The translations under genes were made by a program, and so were the position numbers. From positions 1,786,001 through 1,850,000 of the forward strand of contig NZ_AP023439.1 of assembly GCF_014701095.1 (NCBI RefSeq): a stretch of 64,000 bases of DNA, written 5' to 3'. This stretch comes from Streptomyces tuirus. GTDB taxonomy: Bacteria; Actinomycetota; Actinomycetes; Streptomycetales; Streptomycetaceae. Below, piece after piece: positions 19,011 to 27,443 of the stretch (its first letter is position 1; each line of letters begins with the position of its first letter). The notes under the pieces were generated by a model that did not search any database, was not told where the DNA came from, and saw nothing but the letters and a program-made list of their open reading frames with translations.

Positions 19011-19727
19011 GTGACAGACTCTCCTATCGCTATGGACATATCCGGGATCCAGCTCAGAGCCGTGCGCGCGGCGCTGTTCACGGCCGTGGTCGTGACGCTC
19101 AGCACCGCGTCGCACGTGCTGCTGTCCCGGGCCCCGCTGCCGGTGGGCACGGTGGCCGCGGTCGCCACCGCCGTGTTCGTGATCGCGTTCGCCCTGGCGG
19201 GCCGGGAGCGCTCCTTCGGACGGATCGCGGCCCTGCTGATCCCGCTGGAACTGGCCGCGGACACGGTGTTCACCACGGGCCAGCACGCCTGTTACGGCCC
19301 GGCGGGCGGCCCGGTCACCGGTCCCCTGCGGTCGGTCGGCCTGGACGTGCTCTGCGGCGGGGGCGAGGTCGGCACGCCGCTGGCCCGGATGGCCGGGGTC
19401 ACCGGCACCGACCGGCTCGCGGCCGCGGTCGTCCACACCGAGCCCGTCACCGCCTGGCTGCTGCTCGGCGCGCACATCGGCGTCGGGCTCCTCGCGGCCG
19501 TCTGGCTGCGCCGCGGCGAGCGGGCCCTGGGCCAGCTGCTGCGGGCGGTGACGGCGACCACGTTCCGTCCGCTGCTGCTGGCGGTCGCCGCGGTGACCGT
19601 GGAACGGGCCCCGTCCGGACACCGGCTGTCCTCGCGCGCCGCGGACCGTACGCCCACCGCCCGCGACCGGGTCCTCACGTACTCCCTGGGACGGCGTGGA
19701 CCGCCGTGCTCACCCGCCTTCGCGTAA
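19011..19727 (+). CDS. Membrane protein of unknown function
   Basis: 238 aa, with hydrophobic segments at about residues 19-38, 44-61 (VGTVAAVATAVFVIAFALAG), 69-85 and 144-166 (AWLLLGAHIGVGLLAAVWL). Two cysteines (QHACYG and DVLCGGG) lie in the loop between helices 3 and 4, a position that would be extracytoplasmic and could form a disulfide; the next gene encodes a thioredoxin-fold protein. GTG start at 19011 without a ribosome-binding site; the ATG at 19032 is an alternative. Confidence 0.65.
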   Translation: MTDSPIAMDISGIQLRAVRAALFTAVVVTLSTASHVLLSRAPLPVGTVAAVATAVFVIAFALAGRERSFGRIAALLIPLELAADTVFTTGQHACYGPAGGPVTGPLRSVGLDVLCGGGEVGTPLARMAGVTGTDRLAAAVVHTEPVTAWLLLGAHIGVGLLAAVWLRRGERALGQLLRAVTATTFRPLLLAVAAVTVERAPSGHRLSSRAADRTPTARDRVLTYSLGRRGPPCSPAFA

Positions 19728-19800
19728 GGCACCCGCCCTCGCGGCAGGCTCTGTGCCCCCTGCGGGCCTTTCGAGCACCGGCAGTCCCCCTAAGTCATCC

Positions 19801-19818
19801 CGCACACACAGGTGTGCG
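19801..19818. promoter_or_regulatory. 7-bp inverted repeat before the thioredoxin-fold gene
   Basis: CGCACAC-ACAG-GTGTGCG lies 24 bases before the ATG at 19842. It could be a short hairpin in the leader or an operator half-site pair. No other support. Confidence 0.25.
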
Positions 19819-19841
19819 CGTCCCCCACGGAGAACATCACC

Positions 19842-20654
19842 ATGAGCAAGCGGAACACCCAGGCTGCGAAGACGGCGGCCCGCGAGCGGCTGCGCATCGA
19901 GCGCGAGCGCGAGGCCAAGCGGGCGAAGACCAAGCGGCAGGTCGTCGTCGCCTGCTCGATCGTCGGCGTGCTGGCGATAGCCGGCGGCATCGGCTACGCC
20001 GTCGTCCAGGCGAACAAGCCCAGCTACTGGGAGGGCCAGAAGGACGCCAAGGTCACGGCCCCGGCCAACACCACGGGCACCGACGGCACCACGGTCGTCA
20101 TCGGCAAGGACTCCGCCAAGACCCTGAAGGTCTACGAGGACCCGCGCTGCCCCATCTGCGCCCAGTTCGAGCAGGCCGTCGGTCCGACCATGAAGAAGGA
20201 CATCGACGACGGCAAGTACAAGATGCAGTTCATCGGCGCCACGTTCATCGACAACAAGGACAACGGCGAGGGCTCCAAGAACGCCATGAGCGCCCTGGGA
20301 GCCGCGCTGAACGTGAGCGACAAGGCGTTCCTCGACTACAAGGCCGCGCTGTACTCGGCCAAGTACCACCCGGAGGAGACGGCCGACAAGTTCAAGGACG
20401 ACAGCTACCTCATCAAGGTCGCGGACTCCGTCCCCGAGCTGAAGAACAACAAGAAGTTCCAGGACGCGGTCGAGAAGGGCACCTACGACGCCTGGGCGAT
20501 GGCCATGTCGAAGACCTTCGACGACAACAAGGACGGTGTCCAGGGCACCCCGGGCTTCGTGATGGACGGCAAGCAGCTCGAGACGTCCAACCCCAACCTG
20601 CCGTGGTCGGTGGAGGAGTTCAACAAGGCGGTGGACGCGGCCCTCAAGGGCTGA
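19842..20654 (+). CDS. Membrane-anchored DsbA-like thioredoxin-fold protein
   Basis: 270 aa. A very basic cytoplasmic tail (residues 1-32) precedes a single transmembrane helix (33-55, VVVACSIVGVLAIAGGIGYAV). The outside domain has the redox motif C103-P-I-C106 and the cis-proline region in VQGTPGFVMDG, as in DsbA/mycobacterial DsbA-like proteins. Role: thiol oxidation or isomerisation of exported proteins. ATG start with GGAG eight bases upstream; an ATG 30 bases earlier lacks one. Confidence 0.88.
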   Translation: MSKRNTQAAKTAARERLRIEREREAKRAKTKRQVVVACSIVGVLAIAGGIGYAVVQANKPSYWEGQKDAKVTAPANTTGTDGTTVVIGKDSAKTLKVYEDPRCPICAQFEQAVGPTMKKDIDDGKYKMQFIGATFIDNKDNGEGSKNAMSALGAALNVSDKAFLDYKAALYSAKYHPEETADKFKDDSYLIKVADSVPELKNNKKFQDAVEKGTYDAWAMAMSKTFDDNKDGVQGTPGFVMDGKQLETSNPNLPWSVEEFNKAVDAALKG

Positions 20655-20684
20655 CCCCTCCGGGGAATTTCACCCTCCGCATGA

Positions 20685-20717
20685 AGAGCGGGCGAACTTC
20701 GGGAGTTCGCCCGCTCT
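20685..20717 (+). terminator. Terminator after the thioredoxin-fold gene
   Basis: Perfect 14-bp stem (AGAGCGGGCGAACT / AGTTCGCCCGCTCT) with loop TCGGG, 30 bases after the stop codon. It separates this gene from phoD, whose -10 box lies only 16 bases further on. Confidence 0.8.
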
Positions 20718-20733
20718 GGCGCATACCGACCAG

Positions 20734-20739
20734 TAACCT
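20734..20739 (+). promoter_or_regulatory. -10 box (TAACCT) of phoD, probably leaderless
   Basis: TAACCT is 8 bases before the phoD GTG, and there is no ribosome-binding site, so the transcript probably starts at the start codon. I found no clear tandem GTTCACC-type PHO boxes in the short space left by the upstream terminator. Confidence 0.45.
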
Positions 20740-20747
20740 GATCGGTC

Positions 20748-22418
20748 GTGACCAGTCGATACAGATCATCGAATACGTCAGAGGGCCTCAACTCCCTCAC
20801 TCCGCGCCGCCGTACGGTCGTCAAGGCCGCGGCGGCGACTGCTGTCCTGGCCGGCCCGCTGGCGGCGACCCTGCCGGCGCGCGCCGTCGACCAGGCCCCC
20901 GCCTTCCTGCACGGCGTCGCCTCCGGTGACCCGCTGCCCGACGGCATCCTGCTGTGGACCCGCGTCACCCCGGTCCCGGAGGCGATACCCGGCTCCGGAG
21001 CCGGCCCCGACACCGAGGTGAGCTGGATCGTCGCCAGGGACAAGGCGTTCAGCAGCATCGTCGCCAGGGGCTCCACCACCGCGACGGCGGCCTCGGACCA
21101 CACCGTGAAGGCCGACATCCGCGGCCTGCAGCCGGCCACGGACTACTGGTTCCGCTTCTCGGCCGGCGGCACCGACTCCCCGGCGGCGCGCACCCGCACC
21201 GCGCCGGCGGCGGACGCGGCCGTCCCCGGCCTCCGTTTCGGCGTGGTCTCCTGCGCCAACTGGGAGGCCGGCTACTTCTCCCCGTACCGCCACCTCGCGG
21301 CCCGCGGCGACCTGGACGCCTGGCTGCACCTCGGCGACTACATCTACGAGTACGGCACCGGCGAGTACGGCACCCGCGACAAGGTCGTCCGCCCGCACGC
21401 CCCGGCCCACGAGATCGTCACGCTCGCCGACTACCGCATCCGGCACGCCCGCTACAAGACCGACCCGGACCTCCAGGCACTGCACGCCACGGCCCCGGTC
21501 GTCGCGATCTGGGACGACCACGAGTTCGCCAACGACGCCTGGTCGGGCGGTGCCGAGAACCACACCGAGGGCGCGGAGGGCGTCTGGTCCGCCCGCCAGG
21601 CCGCCGCCAAGCAGGCCTACTTCGAGTGGATGCCGGTGCGTCCGGCGATCGCGGGCACCACCTACCGCCGGCTGCGCTTCGGCAAGCTGGCCGACCTCTC
21701 GCTGCTGGACCTGCGCTCCTTCCGCTCGCAGCAGGTCAAGGTGGGCAACGGCGAGGTCGACGACCCGGACCGCACGCTCACCGGCCGCGCCCAACTGGAC
21801 TGGCTCAAGGCGGGGCTGACGTCGTCCGACACCACCTGGCGGCTGGTCGGCAACTCGGTGATGATCTCGCCGTTCGCCATCGGCTCGCTCTCCGCCGATC
21901 TGCTCAAGCCGCTGGCCAAGCTGCTGGGCCTGCCGCAGGAGGGCCTCGCCCTCAACACCGACCAGTGGGACGGCTACACCGACGACCGCCGCGAGATCCT
22001 GGCACACCTGCGGACGAACGCGATCCGCAACACTGTCTTCCTCACCGGCGACATCCACATGGCCTGGGCCAACGACGTGCCGGTGGACGCCGGTACGTAT
22101 CCGCTGTCCCCGTCGGCCGCCACGGAGTTCGTCGTCACGTCGGTCACCTCCGACAACCTCGACGACATCGTCAAGGTCCCCGAGGGCACGGTCTCCGCGG
22201 TCGCCTCGCCGGTCATCCGCGCCGCCAACCGCCACGTCCACTGGGTCGACACCGACCGCCACGGCTACGGCGTCCTGGACATCACGGCCGAGCGCGCGCA
22301 GATGGACTTCTACGTCATCTCCGACCGCGCGACGCGCGACGCGACGGCCAAGTGGTCCCGCTCGTACCGCACCCGCAGCGGCACGCAGAAGGTCGAGCGC
22401 ACCTACGACCCGGTGTAA
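20748..22418 (+). CDS. phoD: PhoD, Tat-exported alkaline phosphatase
   Basis: 556 aa. A twin-arginine signal ([15 protein letters not shown], about residues 20-34, cleavage near ARA-VDQ) exports the folded enzyme. Mature region: PhoD N-terminal fibronectin-like domain ([21 protein letters not shown]), then the metallophosphatase core with [30 protein letters not shown] and TGDIHMAW, which hold the Fe/Ca site. It releases phosphate from phosphodiesters and monoesters outside the cell. Stop codon lies 4 bp from the convergent hydrolase gene. Confidence 0.95.
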   Translation: MTSRYRSSNTSEGLNSLTPRRRTVVKAAAATAVLAGPLAATLPARAVDQAPAFLHGVASGDPLPDGILLWTRVTPVPEAIPGSGAGPDTEVSWIVARDKAFSSIVARGSTTATAASDHTVKADIRGLQPATDYWFRFSAGGTDSPAARTRTAPAADAAVPGLRFGVVSCANWEAGYFSPYRHLAARGDLDAWLHLGDYIYEYGTGEYGTRDKVVRPHAPAHEIVTLADYRIRHARYKTDPDLQALHATAPVVAIWDDHEFANDAWSGGAENHTEGAEGVWSARQAAAKQAYFEWMPVRPAIAGTTYRRLRFGKLADLSLLDLRSFRSQQVKVGNGEVDDPDRTLTGRAQLDWLKAGLTSSDTTWRLVGNSVMISPFAIGSLSADLLKPLAKLLGLPQEGLALNTDQWDGYTDDRREILAHLRTNAIRNTVFLTGDIHMAWANDVPVDAGTYPLSPSAATEFVVTSVTSDNLDDIVKVPEGTVSAVASPVIRAANRHVHWVDTDRHGYGVLDITAERAQMDFYVISDRATRDATAKWSRSYRTRSGTQKVERTYDPV

Positions 22419-22422
22419 CCGC

Positions 22423-22992
22423 CTACAGGGTCTCGAGGAAGCCGAGCGCCACCCGCCAGGTGGTCTCGGCGGCCTCCTCGTCGTAGTCGGGCAGGTCGGG
22501 GTCGGTGTAGAGGTGGCCGGCCCCGGCGTAGCGGTAGATCTCGACGTCGGCTCCGGTGCGGCCCATCTGGAGGTACCAGGCGCTGAGCCAGTCGTCCGTC
22601 TCGAAGGGGTCCGGCTCCGCCACGTGCAGCTGGACCGGCAGGTCGTCGGCCGTGACGTCCGGCGCGATGTCCGACGTGCCGTGCAGGAGCAGCAGGCCGC
22701 GGGCCTTGTCGTCCCCGAGGGCGAGGGTCTGGGCGATGGAGGCGCCGAGCGAGAACCCGGCGTAGACCAGCCCGCGCTCGGAGTAGGGAGCGGCGGCCAG
22801 CACGGCCCGCTTCAGCAGCTCCTCCTTGCCGATCTTCTCCTTGTGCTCCATGCCCTCCTCGACCGACTCGAACGTGCGCCCCTCGAAGAGGTCGGGCGTC
22901 CACACCTCGTGTCCGGCCGAGCGCAGCCGGTCAGCGGCCCGGAGCACCGCGGGCCGCAGCCCGAAGGTCGAGTGAAAGAGCATGATGTTCAT
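22423..22992 (-). CDS. Dienelactone hydrolase family protein
   Basis: 189-aa alpha/beta hydrolase. Nucleophile elbow GFSLGAS with Ser81 instead of the cysteine of classic dienelactone hydrolase, so an esterase/lipase-like activity is more likely; the triad may be completed by Asp128 (or Glu126) and His160 in GAGHLYTD. Soluble. ATG start. Divergent from the MscS gene. Confidence 0.87.
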   Translation of the reverse strand: MNIMLFHSTFGLRPAVLRAADRLRSAGHEVWTPDLFEGRTFESVEEGMEHKEKIGKEELLKRAVLAAAPYSERGLVYAGFSLGASIAQTLALGDDKARGLLLLHGTSDIAPDVTADDLPVQLHVAEPDPFETDDWLSAWYLQMGRTGADVEIYRYAGAGHLYTDPDLPDYDEEAAETTWRVALGFLETL

Positions 22993-23086
22993 GAGGCCAT
23001 GGTGCCAGCCGGGTGTGACAAGCCGGGATCACGGCACTACCCACGACGCAGCGGAAGTCACATGTTCATGTGCCCCGGGAGCCGGT

Positions 23087-23092
23087 TAGGTT
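23087..23092 (+). promoter_or_regulatory. -10 box (TAGGTT) of the MscS gene, probably leaderless
   Basis: TAGGTT fits the Streptomyces -10 pattern and lies 7 bases before the ATG at 23100. A weak -35 (TTCATG, 23065-23070) is 16 bases further up. No ribosome-binding site fits in the gap. Confidence 0.5.
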
Positions 23093-23099
23093 CGGGGGC

Positions 23100-24239
23100 A
23101 TGGAGAACCTGCTACGACCGCTGATCGTGGTCGGTGGCTCGGTCGTGCTCACGCTGGTGATCGGCTGGGCCACCGACTTCCTGCTGCGCAAGGCCGATGA
23201 ACGACACCACGAGACCCCGCTGTGGGGCCTGCTCCGCCGTGGCCGCATCCCCTACATGCTGGTCCTTTTCGCGGCCCTGCTGAGAGGCTCGTACGACGAG
23301 GCGGAACTCCTCCCGAGCCGGGATGAGGCCATCGGCCGGACTCTGACCCTGGTGCTGATCGGGTCGACCGCCTGGCTGGTGATCCGTATCGCGGCGGCGA
23401 TCGTCGAGACGTCGTACAGCCGGTACGCCAGCGCCCGGGCCCACCGCGACCCGGCCAGGGTCCGCCGGGTGCGCACCCAGGTGACACTGATCATGCGGGT
23501 GGTGTCCGCGATCGTCGGCGTGGTGGCCGCGGCGTCGATGCTGCTGACGTTCCCGGCGTTCCGGGCGGCGGGCGCCTCGCTGCTGGCCTCGGCCGGCATC
23601 CTCGGCATCGTCGCCGGTGTCGCCGCCCAGTCCACCCTCAGCAATATGTTCGCGGGGTTCCAGATCGCCTTCGGCGACATGGTGCGCATCGGCGACACCG
23701 TGGTGGTGGACGGCGAGTGGGGCACGGTCGAGGAGATCACCCTGACCTTCCTGACCGTGCACACCTGGGACGAGCGCCGCATCACCATGCCGGTGTCGTA
23801 CTTCACGTCCAAGCCGTTCGAGAACTGGTCGCGCGGCACCCCGCAGATGACGGGCATCGTCTTCTGGCACGTCGATCACTCCGCCCCCGTGGAGGCGATG
23901 CGCGAAAAGCTCCGCGACATCCTGCGCGAGTGCCCGGCCTGGGACGGACGCGCCTACAACCTGTCCGTCACGGACTCCACCCCGAGCACCATGCAGGTGC
24001 GGGCCCTGGTGACGGCCAAGGACGCGGACGACATCTGGACGGTGCGGGTCGCGGTCCGCGAGCAGATGATGGGCTGGCTGGCCGACGAGCATCCGTACGC
24101 CCTGCCCCGGGTCAACACGGCGGACGCGATCCTGCCGCCCTCCCGCAACGGCAACGGTCACCGTCCGTCCCAGGACGGCGTGCCGGCGCAGCAGCGTCGC
24201 TACCACGGCAACCACAACTCGGGACGACCGGAGCGGTGA
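23100..24239 (+). CDS. MscS family mechanosensitive channel
   Basis: 379 aa. Transmembrane segments at about residues 7-24, 47-60, 83-105, 134-155 and the pore helix 158-190 (AGASLLASAGILGIVAGVAAQSTLSNMFAGFQI), followed by the MscS beta domain (FGDMVRIGDTVVVDGEWGTVEEITLTFLTV) and a cytoplasmic alpha/beta domain. The last 35 residues are polar and disordered. Such channels release solutes on osmotic downshock. Confidence 0.92.
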   Translation: MENLLRPLIVVGGSVVLTLVIGWATDFLLRKADERHHETPLWGLLRRGRIPYMLVLFAALLRGSYDEAELLPSRDEAIGRTLTLVLIGSTAWLVIRIAAAIVETSYSRYASARAHRDPARVRRVRTQVTLIMRVVSAIVGVVAAASMLLTFPAFRAAGASLLASAGILGIVAGVAAQSTLSNMFAGFQIAFGDMVRIGDTVVVDGEWGTVEEITLTFLTVHTWDERRITMPVSYFTSKPFENWSRGTPQMTGIVFWHVDHSAPVEAMREKLRDILRECPAWDGRAYNLSVTDSTPSTMQVRALVTAKDADDIWTVRVAVREQMMGWLADEHPYALPRVNTADAILPPSRNGNGHRPSQDGVPAQQRRYHGNHNSGRPER

Positions 24240-24250
24240 CCACCCGCTCG

Positions 24251-24296
24251 GACGGCAGGAGGGCCCCCCCGCGGCGCGGGGGGCCCTCCCGCCGTC
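24251..24296. terminator. Bidirectional terminator between mscS and the SDR gene
   Basis: Two-part stem: GACGGC/GCCGTC outside and GGAGGGCCCCCC/GGGGGGCCCTCC inside, one mismatch between, loop CGCGGCGC. It lies between two convergent genes and can serve both. Confidence 0.75.
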
Positions 24297-24303
24297 CCGC
24301 GGT

Positions 24304-25044
24304 TCAGTGGCCGCGCTCGGCGCCGCCGTTGACCTGGATGATCTGCGAGGTGATGTGCCCGGCGCCCGGGGAGGCCAGCCAGTGCAGCGTCTCGGCGACG
24401 TCCCCCGGGGTCCCGGCCCGCCCGTTCGAGGTCTCGGCGATGAGCCGCGCCCGCCGCTCCTCGGCCATCGCGTCCCCGAAGAACTCGGTGTCCTCGACGT
24501 ACCCGGGCGCGACGACGTTCACGGTGATGCCGCGCGGCCCCAGCTCCCGGGCCAGATCGTGGGCGTACGGGTGCAGCCCGGCCTTGGCCGCCGCGTACGC
24601 CCCGCTCCCGGACCCCCGGTAGGCGGCGATGGAGCCGAGGAACAGCACCCGGCCGCCGGGCTCGGCGAGCCGCGGCTTCAGCGCCTCGGTGAGCAGGACC
24701 GCGGTCAGGGTGTTGAGCCGGAAGTTCACGCTCCAGGTGTGCGCGACGGCCGCGAGCGGGTCGTCACCCGGGGCGTCCGGTTCGAGCAGCCCGTTGCCCC
24801 CGGCGCTGTGCACGAGGACGTCCACGGCCCCCAACTCCCGCTTCACGAAGGCGGCGACCCCGCGCACGTCCTCCGGCTCGGCGAGATCGGCCGCGTACGT
24901 CAGCGCGCCGGGCACCTCGGCCTTCTCCAGCACGTCGGCGCGCCGCCCGAGCAGCAGCACCCGGTCCCCGCCGTTCGCGAACGCCCGGGCCGCCGCGAGC
25001 CCGATTCCCGTTCCTCCGCCACTGATCACTACATTCCGTGCCAT
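24304..25044 (-). CDS. Short-chain dehydrogenase/reductase
   Basis: 246 aa, classical SDR. Cofactor loop SGGGTGIG at residues 7-14, NAG-equivalent HSAGG, catalytic Ser of GSIAAYRG and YxxxK in AYAAAKAGL, and the C-terminal VNGG. GRRAD after strand 2 suggests NADP preference. Substrate unknown. ATG start; the open frame continues upstream into the antiporter gene region but without a signal. Confidence 0.92.
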   Translation of the reverse strand: MARNVVISGGGTGIGLAAARAFANGGDRVLLLGRRADVLEKAEVPGALTYAADLAEPEDVRGVAAFVKRELGAVDVLVHSAGGNGLLEPDAPGDDPLAAVAHTWSVNFRLNTLTAVLLTEALKPRLAEPGGRVLFLGSIAAYRGSGSGAYAAAKAGLHPYAHDLARELGPRGITVNVVAPGYVEDTEFFGDAMAEERRARLIAETSNGRAGTPGDVAETLHWLASPGAGHITSQIIQVNGGAERGH

Positions 25045-25106
25045 ACGGGCGACCCTACGGCGTCCCGGCCGCCCGGGGGTCACACCCGCGGCCGCTGCCG
25101 CCGGAC

Positions 25107-26693
25107 TCATCGCAGGCTGCGGACGTCGAGGTGCCGCAGCACCCGGTCGACCACCTCGGGATCCGCCCCGGGCTCGCTGCGCGCCGCCAGCACCTCGTGC
25201 CGCGCCGCGCTGAGCATCTCCTGCTGGATCCGCCGGACCCGCTTCACCCGCCGGGCGCCCTCCCGGTACGCCTCGCGCCGCTCGTCCTCCGCGAGTTCGG
25301 GACTGATCCGCACCCCGATCTCGTAGGCCCGTCGCAGCATCTGCTCGGACAGCTCCTCCGGCAGCTCCTCGCTGTCCTCGATCTCCCGCAGCCTGCGCTT
25401 GGCCGCCTTGGACGCCCGGAGCGCCAGCGCCTTCGCGAACTCCTTCTCCTTGTCCTCGTCGGCCTTCACCCCGAGCAGCCGCACCAGCCACGGCAGCGTC
25501 AGACCCTGCAGCACCAGCGTCGCCATGATCACCCCGAAAGCGATGAAGATGATCTCGTCCCGGCTGGGGAACGGCGCACCGGCATCGGTCTCCAGCGGGA
25601 TCGCCAGCACCAGCGCGACCGAGGCCACCCCGCGCATCCCCGACCACCACATCACCACGGTCTCGCGCCAGCTCACCGGGATGTCCTCGTCGTAGTCCCG
25701 CCGGGCGTGCAGCCGTTTCGTCAGCCAGGTCGCCGGCAGCAGCCACAGCAGCCGCGCGAGGACGACCACGACCACCACGACCGCCGCCCACCCGAGCAGT
25801 TCGCCCCAGCGCCCGGAAGCCGTGTTGATGGCGTTGTGCAGTTCGAGACCGACCAGCCCGAAGGCGACCCCGGTGACGAGCGTGTCGACGATGTTCCAGA
25901 AGGTGTGCCCGGCCAGCCGCGTCATGACGTCGTCGGCGTCCGAGCCGAACTCCGCGAGGAACAGCGCGGTGGTGAGCACGGCGAGCACACCGGATCCGTG
26001 CAGTTCCTCGGCCATGACGTAGGAGGCGTACGGCACCAGCAGGGTCAGCCCGATCTGCAGCGTCGGGTCGCCGAGCACCTCCATCAGCCTGTTCGCGCCC
26101 CAGCCCAGCGCGAGGCCCACGGCCACCGCCACCACAGCCGACAGCACCAGGTCGAGCCCGGCCTTCCAGGGCGAGAACGTCCCGCTGACGGCGGCGGCGA
26201 TCGCCACGTGGTAGAGGACGATGGCCGTGACGTCGTTGAACAGCCCCTCGCCCTCCAGGATCGACACCAGCCGGCGCGGCAGTCCCAGCTGCCCGGCCAC
26301 GGCCGTCGCCGCGACCGGGTCCGGCGGCGCCACCAGCGCGCCCAGCGCGAAGGCCGCGGCGAGCGGCAGCCCCGGCACGATCGCGTCGGCCACGGCGGCC
26401 ACACAGGCCATGGTGACGAACACCAGGGCCACGGCCAGCAGGAAGATCGGCCTCCTGTTCGCCGCGAACTGCCGCCAGGACGTGCGCCGCACGGCGGCGT
26501 ACAGCAGCGGCGGCAGCAGCAGCGGCAGGATCAGGTCCGGCGCGATCTCGACGTTCGGTACGAACGGCAGCAGCGCGAGGACTATCCCCAGAAGCGTCAT
26601 CAGCACCGGCGCCGGCACCTTGAACCGGTCACCCACCGGGACACTGATCACGGCCCCGAGCAGCAGCACGAACAGCAGGGCCAACTGATCCAC
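25107..26693 (-). CDS. CPA1-family Na+/H+ antiporter
   Basis: 528 aa. Twelve or so hydrophobic segments in residues 1-410, with APPDPVAATAV and EGEGLFNDVTAIVLY, the ion-binding motifs of the NhaP/NHE type (CPA1). The soluble C-terminal tail (about 415-528) is highly charged and helical. Exchanges Na+ (or K+) for protons at the membrane. GTG start at VDQLALLFVLLLG. Confidence 0.93.
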   Translation of the reverse strand: MDQLALLFVLLLGAVISVPVGDRFKVPAPVLMTLLGIVLALLPFVPNVEIAPDLILPLLLPPLLYAAVRRTSWRQFAANRRPIFLLAVALVFVTMACVAAVADAIVPGLPLAAAFALGALVAPPDPVAATAVAGQLGLPRRLVSILEGEGLFNDVTAIVLYHVAIAAAVSGTFSPWKAGLDLVLSAVVAVAVGLALGWGANRLMEVLGDPTLQIGLTLLVPYASYVMAEELHGSGVLAVLTTALFLAEFGSDADDVMTRLAGHTFWNIVDTLVTGVAFGLVGLELHNAINTASGRWGELLGWAAVVVVVVVLARLLWLLPATWLTKRLHARRDYDEDIPVSWRETVVMWWSGMRGVASVALVLAIPLETDAGAPFPSRDEIIFIAFGVIMATLVLQGLTLPWLVRLLGVKADEDKEKEFAKALALRASKAAKRRLREIEDSEELPEELSEQMLRRAYEIGVRISPELAEDERREAYREGARRVKRVRRIQQEMLSAARHEVLAARSEPGADPEVVDRVLRHLDVRSLR

Positions 26694-26789
26694 GGTCAGC
26701 GCTCCGGGAGGTCAAGTGGTCACACGACTGACCTCAAGCGTGCCACGCAACTCCCGGGACAAACCGTTTCGGCACCCCCCACCAGGGGG

Positions 26790-26979
26790 CTAGGGCCTGT
26801 CGTTTGGATCAGGTCGCAGACGCGGGGCCTGGCACGCGCATCTGCCGCGTTGTCGTCAGTCCCCGACGCTCCGCGTCGACTCCCTCCTCCGCCTTGCAGC
26901 TACACGCACCAGGCCCCGCTCACCGGCATCGAGACGCACCGCCGATTCCCTGCGACCTGATCCAAACGACAGGCCCTAG
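26790..26979. mobile_element. 190-bp MITE-like element with 30-bp perfect terminal inverted repeats
   Basis: Ends are perfect inverted repeats: 26790-26819 (CTAGGGCCTGTCGTTTGGAT...) and 26950-26979 (...ATCCAAACGACAGGCCCTAG). A nested pair (GCGGGGCCTGG / CCAGGCCCCGC) lies inside. It has no transposase. If the outermost TA is the target duplication, the element begins GGGCCTGTCG, the pattern of IS630/mariner-type insertions. I have the impression that this end sequence recurs in Streptomyces genomes, but that is memory only. Confidence 0.8.
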
Positions 26980-27443
26980 AGCGGACGCCGCATCCCCTGG
27001 TGCGGAATGCCGGCCTCCACGTACTCGGGTCCATAGGGCTCGTAGCCGAGCCGCTCGTAGAAGCCCAGCGCGTGCGTCTGCGCGTGCAGGTCCACGGCCG
27101 TGAGCCCGCGCGCGCGTGCCGCGTCCTCGATGGCCCGCACCAGGGCGGCACCGACGCCGAGCCCGCGCGCGGCGCCCGCCACGGCGAGCCGGCCGAGGGA
27201 GCCCACGGAGGGGTCGGCGCCGGTCTGCGCCACGGCCGCCTCCCCGTGCAGCAGCCGCCCGGTCCCGAGCGGCACACCGTCCGGGCCGACCGCCAGCACA
27301 TGGACCGCGCCGGCGTCGTACGCGTCGTACTCCAGGTCCTCCGGCACGCCCTGCTCGGCGACGAAGACCTCCTTGCGCACCGCGAAGCACGCCTCACGGT
27401 CGGCCGGGTCCTCGGCGACCCGCACCTGGTACGGGGCGCTCAC
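26976..27443 (-). CDS. GNAT family N-acetyltransferase
   Basis: 155 aa, one GNAT domain. [21 protein letters not shown] resembles the ElaA/YjcF group; acetyl-CoA binding motif A is [19 protein letters not shown] and motif B is [16 protein letters not shown]. The GTG overlaps the stop of the rluD-type gene (GTGA). The TAG stop comes from the terminal CTAG of the adjacent inverted-repeat element, so the native C terminus may have been altered by its insertion. Confidence 0.9.
   Translation of the reverse strand: MSAPYQVRVAEDPADREACFAVRKEVFVAEQGVPEDLEYDAYDAGAVHVLAVGPDGVPLGTGRLLHGEAAVAQTGADPSVGSLGRLAVAGAARGLGVGAALVRAIEDAARARGLTAVDLHAQTHALGFYERLGYEPYGPEYVEAGIPHQGMRRPL

Noticed and set aside
20718..20747. 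PHO box before phoD
   Set aside because: No pair of GTTCACC-like units with proper spacing is visible.
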